Shown in pieces: positions 20,282 through 28,329 of a DNA stretch of 64,000 bases. The notes under the pieces were generated by a model. The model was not told the DNA's origin and searched no databases. It saw only the letters and a list, made by a program, of their open reading frames with translations. The translations under genes were made by a program, and so were the position numbers. Source of the DNA: Pegea sp. RAD2-039 (lineage: Eukaryota; Chordata; Thaliacea; Salpida; Salpidae); NCBI GenBank assembly GCA_034620365.1, contig JAQGEQ010000124.1:406973-470972 (forward strand), in the 5' to 3' direction. Every line of letters begins with the position of its first letter. The stretch's first letter is position 1.

Positions 20282-21780
20282 TTTAACAAATCTTAAGTTC
20301 CTGAAAAAAAATTGAAAAGTTAATTTTCTGATTTTGAAGTAAATTTCTGAAATGAGTTTTGAAGAAGAAGATAAAAATGAAGAAAAAAGAATTTATAAAA
20401 CCTTAATTATTTATCACTTATAAATTATTTATACGATATTTATTATTATTTAAGTCTTCTAGTCTTCATATTTTTTGTAGATTTAATTACCAATTGACAA
20501 TTTAAACAAATTATTTTTCACTTTTAAATTCACAAATAGCTCAATTAGAAATTTCAACATCAAACTTTTAACTCAGATTCTTATTTTATTTTAAACGATA
20601 ATTTGATGCTGAAAAACGCAAAAGCAAGTTAAAGTAATAAACATAAAATGAAAAATGATTTAAAAATATTAATACAACTTTTAGATATCAATTAAACTTT
20701 TTAGAGTTAAATAAAAACTTTTTCTATTTATGAAAACACATAAATATATAAAAGATATATTAATTGATAAATTTATATTGTTTTATTTAAAATATTTATA
20801 AATATATAACTGTGCTGTTATTGTTAAACTACACTATCAGTTATATCTAATAAAACTTATATACAGTTGTCTTTGGAAAAAAGAATATCTTCCAATTTTG
20901 AAATAAATTTTACTTTTGAATTAATCTGTTAGTTTCAAAAAGAAATTTGCATTAAAAGTTTGAGGTCTTAAAAAAAGGAAAAATAATAATGAAAGATGAA
21001 ATTGAAAAGTTTCTTGTACTTGTCAAACAATATGATAAAAACTTTGATTTCTAGATCAGATATTGGGTTGGAACACAGCTATTTAATAAAATGAAATTTT
21101 CAAGGTTGACAAAATATCTTGATGTATCGACTTGTAAATCTTGTGCAAAAAATCGTAAAGTTTGCAAAAAATATTTTGACAATTGAATACACAGAGTAAT
21201 TTTGAAGTTAATTTTTTATTAATGATGCCTTATAAACACTTTCTAATATCAGATTATAGATGAGATGCTTTTCATCGATAGTGCAACAATTTAATTTTTC
21301 ATTCGTTCAAAATCTTTAACAAATCCTATTTCTAAATCAAGTCTACAGTCTTGTATTGAGCCTAAAAAATCTAAGTTAAAAAAAAGAAGAAAAATATTAA
21401 ACAGCACTTTACTAAAATTAATCTTTAAATTACTAAAAGTTAAGAATAGATTGTTATCTTAAAAGCTTTTTTTGACATTCGCTTTTAAAAATAAATCCTG
21501 ATTCACTAACGTTGTTGTTTTTTACTTATTCTGCCAACTAATAGATAATACTGATTAATAAAAGCTTTCAGCTAGTTTGATATTAGTTTTGATGATAACT
21601 TAAATATTTCAATTTATAATTTTAAATGTTTATCTTTATGCTGAATGTTTATTAAACAAATTATGACTTTATGTAAACTCTCTCAAAAGATTTACTTAAA
21701 AGAAGTAGTTAAAGGGAAGTTTATACCAATTATTCAGGAAACCCTCTTTTCTTTGTTCAGAAATATTTGGTGGGAGTCGA
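20282..21780. other. bHLH upstream region, no gene seen
   Basis: AT-rich DNA 5' of the bHLH gene, where its promoter should lie. One short plus-strand ATG frame at 21091-21186 (31 aa, with CKSCAKNRKVC) is too short to call. No repeats of note. Confidence 0.4.
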
Positions 21781-21814
21781 TACGTGTAGAATACAATAAA
21801 TCCAACCAAGTATT

Positions 21815-22010
21815 TCATTGAAAAAAACCATGCTGTGAGTTAAAGAGATTCAGTTTTTTATGCAGCAGGATTCTCCACATCAACAAGGTATCCAGCGGAA
21901 CAAAAGAACTGATGTAGATACCCCCGACTGACATTGTAGTCATATGTAGACATTGCTGTCAGAAGGACAGTGAGACGAACTGCCTACGAGGCTTCAAGTC
22001 CGGCTTCAAG
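21815..22010. other. Foldable element 2, related to element 1
   Basis: Less AT-rich patch with several inverted repeats: GGTATC (21887-21892) with GATACC (21917-21922); ACATCA (21877-21882) with TGATGT (21910-21915), which would cross the first stem and so is an alternative fold; CTGACA (21928-21933) with TGTCAG (21957-21962); and CTGTC-AGAAG-GACAG immediately after. A direct repeat CTTCAAG flanks TCCGG near 21990. CCATGCTGT (21828-21836), TCCACATCAACAAG (from 21874) and a following GGAACA match element 1 at 11.95 kb. Could be a structured RNA gene, a short interspersed element or a transposon end. Confidence 0.35.
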
Positions 22011-24700
22011 TTTTGATTTTCTGTTATGATTAATCAGACTAACAAGGAAATTCAGTTCGGATTTCTATGGAATTTTCATCATCATATTTTTTGGTTAGTT
22101 TTATGCTTCTATATTCATTATTGCTGCTTGACTAAATTTTAAAACTGATTTAAATCTTTGAGACAAATTTTCACCTTTAATTATTTCAGTGAATTTCAAG
22201 ATTGATGATATTTATTCTTGGTGAGTATCGACAGAAAGAATTTCCACAAAACTTACTTTTGTAAAATATAAATCTAAAAGCCTCAGTTTTTAATTTCATT
22301 GACAATTAGAGTTTAATTTCACGCAAATCACAATTATATACTAAGTCTAGCTAAATTGACTTAATACTTCGATTTATAAAAACTCTTTGGCTAAGAAAGC
22401 ATTCTTGGTAAATTTTAACCGTATCTTCTAGAACGCACAGTTGAGTACATACCTGATCTGAGTAAAATTATTCATTAAATTTAATTTAAGAATTGTCGTT
22501 AAAATCATTTCCAATCATTTTATTCCACCAGCCAAGTAATTGATTAAACTTTAAGCCAAATTAATTAAGTAACAACCCATTTAGTAGATAAGATATATAA
22601 TTCTACATGATAGCTAAACAAGAATAACTTGACCAAATGAATTAGATGAGCCAGTCTTAACATTTGAATTTGCAAAATTTGTAAAGACCATCTTTATAAA
22701 AATAAAATCTTATATATATTGACACAAAACATAGTAAATTGAAGCTTTGCAAAAAATGACAATTGAGAAGTTTAAATAAATAAGTTTTAATAATATAATA
22801 TTAAAATGGTCCAACATGAAACGTTTTTATAATGGCTCTATCTTTTACATTCATTAAACAAAAGGTATTTAAAAATTTACTTTTAATCTAACCATGAAAT
22901 TCAAATAAATTGTAACGAATTTAGTTTTTTTGATATATAAAAACATACAAATAAATCTTAATTTGTAAACTTGACTGATTGAAAGTTATTGACAATTGAA
23001 GTTATTTCTATCTTTTATTTTCTATAGGTTTACGACGTACTTAGACCAAAAAAAATACTTTTTGCAGCTGCTTTTAATAAAATTGTGAAGATAATTATAA
23101 AACTTCATATTATGAAATTTATTAAGATCAAGTTAAACAATCTATAAGAAAGACGACTAATTTAGTTTATTACATAACAAGCTTATGTTTCAACTTTGTA
23201 TGAGAAAAGTTCTGCAAAACCATACTACAAAAAAAACCATTTTAGTTTATTTGGTTTCTTTACTTTTTGTTGCTGTAAATTGAGGTCATTGTTGTTATTT
23301 TCTTCTATTGAATAAAGGTGAATAATAGTATTTGTTATTTTATTCAAATTTTTTGTTTTGTTTTTTATTTAATTCTGTTTATTTATGTGTATTGTGTTTG
23401 CTATATTTGGTTAAATGCGAAAGTTTAAAAACTGTTTTTTTGATTTATTTATTTATGTAAATAGAATTTATCATTTGATAAAAACTAAAAATTTTTATTT
23501 TAATTAATGCTTAACAATTTTTATAAAAATTATTTTATATAATTAATTGATACTTTTAATGGTTTAATATTTTTATTATTTAATTTGATTTTTATCAAAT
23601 CCCATTTTACAATCTTAATAAATATAATATATTTTCTTAAATCATTTAATAGTTTAATAAATTTATTTAATCTTATTCAATTTTGAAAATTTTGGGTTGA
23701 CCTTTTTATGAGTTTGTTAAATACTTGGTATATATATTTGTTTACTTTTTTACTGATGTTGATTTTATTATACCAATTTTGATATTTTATGACTAGATAA
23801 TTATTAATTCTAATTTTTTAAGATTTTTTTTGTATTTTAAAAATCTTACTTATTTAAATTAATATTTAGTTTTAATTCTATATTTGAGATTAATTTTTGA
23901 ATAATACATTTATTTTAGCACTACTGATCAATAATTTCATCAACATTTATTTTGTTTTAAATATGATATTTACTAATATAAGTTTGTTTTCTTGTTTGTA
24001 TAAAAGTAAAATGTTTTTTTTTATATTTGGATAATTAGATTTTAATGTTTTTTTGTATTTAATCAAACAATTGTTATACTAATTTTTTAGTTAAATGTTA
24101 GATTCTTATTGGTTACTACTTTTATTTTTTATAAGTAAGATATCAAATATATAATATTTCAATTGAACTAAAATGAATTTAAAAATTCAATGATATATCT
24201 AATTTGACTAAGATACATAAATAAAACTGAAATATTAATTATCTATTAATAAAAATCTTTTTTTTTATTATTTAAAACTATTGTTAAATTATGTTTCTAA
24301 CTATATTTATATAATTATATATTTGGATTGTTCTAAAATTTCAGACAGTTTACTTTTATCACTTTTATAAATTTATCTTTATTAGCTTTTAAGCTTTTAT
24401 AACATTATACTAATTATATATTTGGATTAGCTTTAAATATTGATGTATAATAGTATGATAGAAATTTTCTCATCACAACTGTCTTATACTTATATGTTTG
24501 CTTTGATTTCTTTTATATTAATTTTGTTGAACTTTTATATTTGAGATATTTTCTTTATTTCTTTACATCTATATTGTTTTTGTTTGATATAAAAATTTTA
24601 TCATGTATCTTCTACAGTTTTATGTTATCTTGTGAATAAATACAAATTTATAATATTTAATTATATTAAAATTTTTGATCAAAATTTAATAATTTGATAT
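22011..24700. other. Long AT-rich intergenic, no gene seen
   Basis: No open frame with recognisable similarity. From about 23240 to 24700 the plus strand is conspicuously T-rich, a compositional skew ending where the first TGACGTCA upstream of the MEST operon appears. Confidence 0.5.
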
Positions 24701-24705
24701 TTAAT

Positions 24706-24920
24706 ATTCAGATGTGACGTCACACAAAGCCATGATGTCATCAACAAAAAACTGTAGATACTCTTTAATTGGTTGAAAAATTTCTGTACAAAAATGATAT
24801 TTATGTAACTAATTAATAACCAATCAAATGTAAATATTAAAAAAAATCATGATGACGTCATCACATCTCGTTATTTCTTCTTTAAGTGGGTTTTGTCGCT
24901 CTGATAATACGAACATTCCT
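24706..24920 (+). repeat. Dispersed repeat, copy 1 (upstream of MEST operon)
   Basis: Starts with a TGACGTCA, then GATGTCATCAACAA, then about 85 bp later AAATCATGATGACGTCATCA followed by TCTTTAAGTGGGTTTT and CGCTCTGATA. The same order of blocks occurs at 27932-28105 and partly at 29340-29455. All three are in the same orientation. Confidence 0.7.
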
Positions 24921-24983
24921 AGCTATTAAGTGTCCGTAAAATTGTAATCAAAAACGCTCTGTAAAAAGCAACTATTTTGTGGT

Positions 24984-25038
24984 ACATACGTCATCAAATC
25001 TAGAAACATACGTCATCAAATCTAGAAACATACGTCAT
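24984..25038. repeat. 22-bp CRE-like direct repeat upstream of MEST
   Basis: ACATACGTCATCAAATCTAG plus AA occurs twice in perfect tandem, with a third truncated ACATACGTCAT. Each unit carries TACGTCA, a CREB/ATF-type half-consensus. It lies about 510 bp upstream of the MEST start codon and may be regulatory. Confidence 0.7.
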
Positions 25039-25212
25039 TGTATTTTGCATTTTGTCACTCATACGTTTAGCTTCTAATTGATTACTGTCAATTTTATTTG
25101 TAAATTTTTTCAATCGTGTACAGTTTGTTTGATTCTCTGCCTTTTTGAAGCCACTTATGACGTCATTGCTGCCGATGACGTCAGATTATTACGTATGTAT
25201 ATGTTGTAGCTG

Positions 25213-25219
25213 TATATAA
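25213..25219 (+). promoter_or_regulatory. Candidate TATA box of the MEST-TIMMDC1 transcript
   Basis: TATATAA, flanked by TGACGTCA palindromes at about 25158, 25169 and 25250, some 330 bp upstream of the MEST ATG. TATA-like words are common by chance in this AT-rich DNA, so confidence is low. Confidence 0.3.
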
Positions 25220-25437
25220 GTTTCTTTATGGCGTCATAGTGTTTGTTGATGACGTCAGAGCGGTTAGTTTTATGATTTCATGCAAGGAAGTTTAGAAGAA
25301 AATGGAAATGGAAAATGATGAAGCCTTTTTATACACCATAATATGTACAAATTTGACCTTTTAACCCTTAAAATAATCAAATTTTGAATAAAAAATCTGA
25401 CGTCATCACTTCGTTGTAAATATTGTTTATTGTTCGT

Positions 25438-25506
25438 AGGTTGCTAAGGAGTAAACTGCTAAGAAGTAGGTTGCTAGGGACAGGTTGCTAAGAAATTAAT
25501 TACTGA
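25438..25506 (+). repeat. GTTGCTAAG repeats in MEST 5' leader, after a splice-acceptor-like AG
   Basis: Four imperfect copies of AGGTTGCTAAGAAGTA lie between 25438 and 25500, with a weaker fifth (attgttaagaaactggttgc) after. The repeats start at the AG of tgtttattgttcgtag (25438-25439), which follows a T-rich tract and could accept a spliced leader. GTTGCTAAG resembles half of an RFX X-box. Confidence 0.55.
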
Positions 25507-25545
25507 AAGAAAGATTGTTAAGAAACTGGTTGCAAACGAATCAGA

Positions 25546-26565
25546 ATGATGTCTTCTAACTTTATCTGTCTTATTCTTGCAATTTTCACTCTTCCATTCT
25601 TAGTTCCACCTCCAAACAAACCTGATGACGTCATCAACATCGATTTGTCACCATCGTTACGTAAATGGCATGATAGCGGCCACATCATTAACATATATCA
25701 ACAAGAAATCTTTTATAATTATTTCAAATCTTTGTTACCTAGCAACAAAACTTTTCTACTAGTACACGGATTCCCTACATCAAGCTACGATTTCCATCGC
25801 GTCATCGACACGCTGTTACGTCATGGTGACGTCATTGCACATGATCACGTGGGATTTGGTTTTTCATCGAAACCTCAAAATTTTACTTATTCGTTATCGG
25901 AATTGGCGGAACACACGATGGAGCTATGGCGTCGTTTGAATGTGACGTCATCAAAACGCGATTTACACGTCATCGCACATGATATGGGTGATAGTGTGGT
26001 ATGTGAGATGCTTGCAAGGTTGTCACGTGACCAACTGCCTGATGTTTATCGAGATCTTTTTAAATCAATCACTTTTACAAATGGTGGAATGATTATCTCA
26101 AAAGCCAATTTAAGAATCGGCCAAATTCTTCTTTCAAGTCCAATATTTGGTCCTTACTTCACGTTGCTTAGCAACCGACTACGCGTCGCTGAACTTTTCA
26201 CTCGACGTCAACTAGCATCGATTTTTTCACCTCAATGTGACGCATCGTTGGTTGATGACGTCATCAATGATATAATGGCGACAAATCGCGTTAATAGTGG
26301 CGATTTAATGTTTCATAAACTGATTTATTATCTTTCTGATCGACGCAATTTCGAATTTCGATGGTTTCCCGCTCTTGCAAATCCATCGATGAAAATGCGG
26401 TTGCTATGGGGTGATAGTGACGCTGTAGCGCCACTTGAGATTGCTACGGGGATTCAAGCACTCAGTTCCGGCCAAATTGATTTGACAGTACTGAAAGGAG
26501 TCGGTCATTTTGGAATGTTAGAACAACCTGAACTATGGGCAGAAGAAGTCTTAAAAATTCTTTAA
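25546..26565 (+). CDS. MEST: MEST/PEG1-like alpha/beta hydrolase, intronless
   Basis: Member of the MEST (mesoderm-specific transcript) family, 339 aa, close to the vertebrate length of about 335. Residues 5-20 are a hydrophobic signal anchor (ICLILAIFTLPFLV). HGFPTSSYD (74-82) is the oxyanion loop. VGFGFSSKP (102-110) is a family hallmark. AHDMGDSV (144-151) is the nucleophile elbow with Asp146 rather than Ser, as in haloalkane dehalogenases and epoxide hydrolases. NGGM (179-182) is another MEST match. WGDSDAVAP (288-296) supplies the acid and GVGHF (318-322) the catalytic His321. The substrate is unknown; in vertebrates the protein is tied to the ER membrane. No introns, unlike NSF, CLUAP1 and the bHLH gene. 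TIMMDC1 follows 106 bp downstream with no canonical poly(A) signal between, so the two are probably co-transcribed. Start: first ATG (a second follows at once). Four TGACGTCA palindromes lie inside the frame. Confidence 0.9.
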   Translation: MMSSNFICLILAIFTLPFLVPPPNKPDDVINIDLSPSLRKWHDSGHIINIYQQEIFYNYFKSLLPSNKTFLLVHGFPTSSYDFHRVIDTLLRHGDVIAHDHVGFGFSSKPQNFTYSLSELAEHTMELWRRLNVTSSKRDLHVIAHDMGDSVVCEMLARLSRDQLPDVYRDLFKSITFTNGGMIISKANLRIGQILLSSPIFGPYFTLLSNRLRVAELFTRRQLASIFSPQCDASLVDDVINDIMATNRVNSGDLMFHKLIYYLSDRRNFEFRWFPALANPSMKMRLLWGDSDAVAPLEIATGIQALSSGQIDLTVLKGVGHFGMLEQPELWAEEVLKIL

Positions 26566-26632
26566 AACGCGCGCGCTATTTTTTAGATATTTAATTTTAA
26601 ACCTTATTTTATCGCAATCATTTTGTAAGCAA

Positions 26633-26655
26633 TTTTCAGCAATCATTTTTTCCAG
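26633..26655 (+). promoter_or_regulatory. Candidate trans-splice acceptor before TIMMDC1
   Basis: Pyrimidine-rich ATTTTTTCCAG ends at 26655, 16 bp before the TIMMDC1 ATG; a second TTTTCAG ends at 26638. With no donor upstream in MEST and an ATG just after, this fits spliced-leader addition within an operon. Inference, needing cDNA. Confidence 0.5.
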
Positions 26656-26671
26656 CTAAGACTAGTAACTT

Positions 26672-27697
26672 ATGACGTCATCCCGTGACTTGATCGCGCA
26701 GTTTCGCATCGATGATTTCACCCCAGAACAAATCCAATCAATCATACAACGATGTCAAGCTCAAAAATTCAATTTTACAAAATCCACGACATCAGCTCGC
26801 GCTTTTAGTCGCCATCTCTGTGACGTCATCAAAAAACAGGAATTAGCGCGATTCAAATTCTACGTAATTGTTGGTATTCTTCGAGTACGTCATTACCGCG
26901 ACCCAGGGGCACAGTTGGACGGTTGGTTTGATCGTTTTTTGATAGGGAAAGTCGATTTGGATATTTGGAAGCCAAAAGAATCGTTAGAAGACGCTGTTCG
27001 AAAACAAGTTTCTAACTTTCGGCTAATTACAGCACTTCCAGCCGGGTATGAAGACTTAAATCCCCGCCAACGTTTACGTGAAGCCTGGTGGCCATCTTCA
27101 TCGAAAATTGAAAAGTATAATTTAATGTATACGTCAGCGATGACGTCAGTATTTGTACTTTTTGGAGGTTGTTTTCTTGGTGCACAGCATGCCCGTCACC
27201 ATGTCAGACAATTTCGTAAAAAAAGCCAAACACAAAGTTTTAAAGGTCGACCAGAGTTTTTACGTTCACAATCAAACGCGTTTTCGCGTTCGCTAGTTGT
27301 ATATGGACTTCGATGGGGTTGGCGAATTGGGTTTATCATCGGAGGTTTTAATGTCATCACTACTTCATTACATATCTATCGTCTTCAAGATTCCTGTTTT
27401 CATTATTGTCTCGGTGTGGCGTTTCCATACGCGATTTATAACTGGAAACGAGGACCAGTTGCTATGGTGATGATGGGTTTGAGTACTGGGTTACTAGCAG
27501 GACTACCTATTGGCTTGTTGCTAGGTACAAGTGGTCAGAACGCACGTCCACGTCTGTATGATGCTTTTGGGGCACCTGGGGTGGATTGTCGTTCACATCA
27601 AAGTAACTGGGATAATGATCAGTGGAAGATGAATCAATTGAAGTATCAATCAATGGTTGAAATGATTAATGATTGTGAGATGACGTCATATCCTTAG
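26672..27697 (+). CDS. TIMMDC1: TIMMDC1-like complex I assembly factor, intronless
   Basis: Inner-mitochondrial-membrane protein of the Tim17/22/23 superfamily that takes part in assembling the membrane arm of respiratory complex I. 341 aa versus about 285 in human; the excess is at the N terminus (residues 1-130), which has no clear domain. LREAWWPSSSKIEKY (135-149) leads into membrane segments at about 152-171, 217-232, 244-256 and 263-286. The diagnostic stretch is YGLRWGWRIGFIIGGFNVIT (211-230) followed by TSLHIYRLQD (231-240), closely matching the vertebrate YGWRWGWR and TSLNVYR motifs. The glycine-rich last segment (GLSTGLLAGLPIGLLLG) fits the superfamily. It opens with ATG ACG TCA, the start codon being part of a TGACGTCA palindrome, and ends with another just before the stop. 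Second gene of the pair with MEST. Confidence 0.9.
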   Translation: MTSSRDLIAQFRIDDFTPEQIQSIIQRCQAQKFNFTKSTTSARAFSRHLCDVIKKQELARFKFYVIVGILRVRHYRDPGAQLDGWFDRFLIGKVDLDIWKPKESLEDAVRKQVSNFRLITALPAGYEDLNPRQRLREAWWPSSSKIEKYNLMYTSAMTSVFVLFGGCFLGAQHARHHVRQFRKKSQTQSFKGRPEFLRSQSNAFSRSLVVYGLRWGWRIGFIIGGFNVITTSLHIYRLQDSCFHYCLGVAFPYAIYNWKRGPVAMVMMGLSTGLLAGLPIGLLLGTSGQNARPRLYDAFGAPGVDCRSHQSNWDNDQWKMNQLKYQSMVEMINDCEMTSYP

Positions 27698-27742
27698 TGA
27701 TGACGTCATTTGGTTTTATTTATTTTTTAGGAAAATGCTTCG

Positions 27743-27748
27743 AATAAA
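27743..27748 (+). promoter_or_regulatory. Poly(A) signal after TIMMDC1
   Basis: AATAAA 46 bp past the TIMMDC1 stop codon; the first canonical hexamer after either gene of the pair, fitting a single 3' end for the operon. Confidence 0.55.
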
Positions 27749-27931
27749 TTATTTTTATGTTAATTTGTTTTGCTAGATTACAAATTTGAACAAAATTAAG
27801 GTTTCATGATTCTAGGCGAAGATTTTTTACAAGTTTAGGTGCTTAATTGTCCCCTAAGTGCTGAGATTTAGGTTTTTAGATGGGATCTACAAGAACCTCA
27901 GCAAAATATTTAGTTTAAACTTAAATATGCT

Positions 27932-28105
27932 TGACGTCAAAAAGCTATATGATGTCATCAACAACAGACTACTTCAACATTTCAACAAATTGCATTTCTC
28001 ACGTGACTAACTAATAATCAAATCAGAATATCAAAGAAAATCATGATGACGTCATCAGCACTCGATATTTAGTCTCTTAGTGGGTTTTACGCTCTGATAG
28101 CATAG
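27932..28105 (+). repeat. Dispersed repeat, copy 2 (downstream of the operon)
   Basis: Same block order as copy 1: TGACGTCA, GATGTCATCAACAA, then AAATCATGATGACGTCATCA, TCTCTTAGTGGGTTTT and CGCTCTGATA. About 3.2 kb from copy 1, in direct orientation, so the two bracket the MEST-TIMMDC1 pair. Confidence 0.7.
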
Positions 28106-28329
28106 ATATAAATTTGGCCAACGAACTAAACGTTAAAAGTGATGGAAATTATTGTAAATTGCTTAAAAAAAACTTCTTCAAAATCGGCAAACCACAAAAA
28201 TAAATTAATGAAAAATTGAAGTTAAAAATCAAAAACTAATCTAACAAATAATTTAAAAAAATTCACAATAAATTGTTACAAATAATAGGTTTTAAGTAAA
28301 CTTGTTTTAATAAAACCAACTGTGGTGAT

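Noticed and set aside
21091-21186. 31-codon ATG frame with a Cys-x2-Cys pattern
   Set aside because: Too short, no flanking exons or family match; a chance frame is as likely.
25438-28105. CRISPR-like spacing of palindromes
   Set aside because: The TGACGTCA words are irregularly spaced in a eukaryotic gene region, with no constant spacer length and no cas genes.
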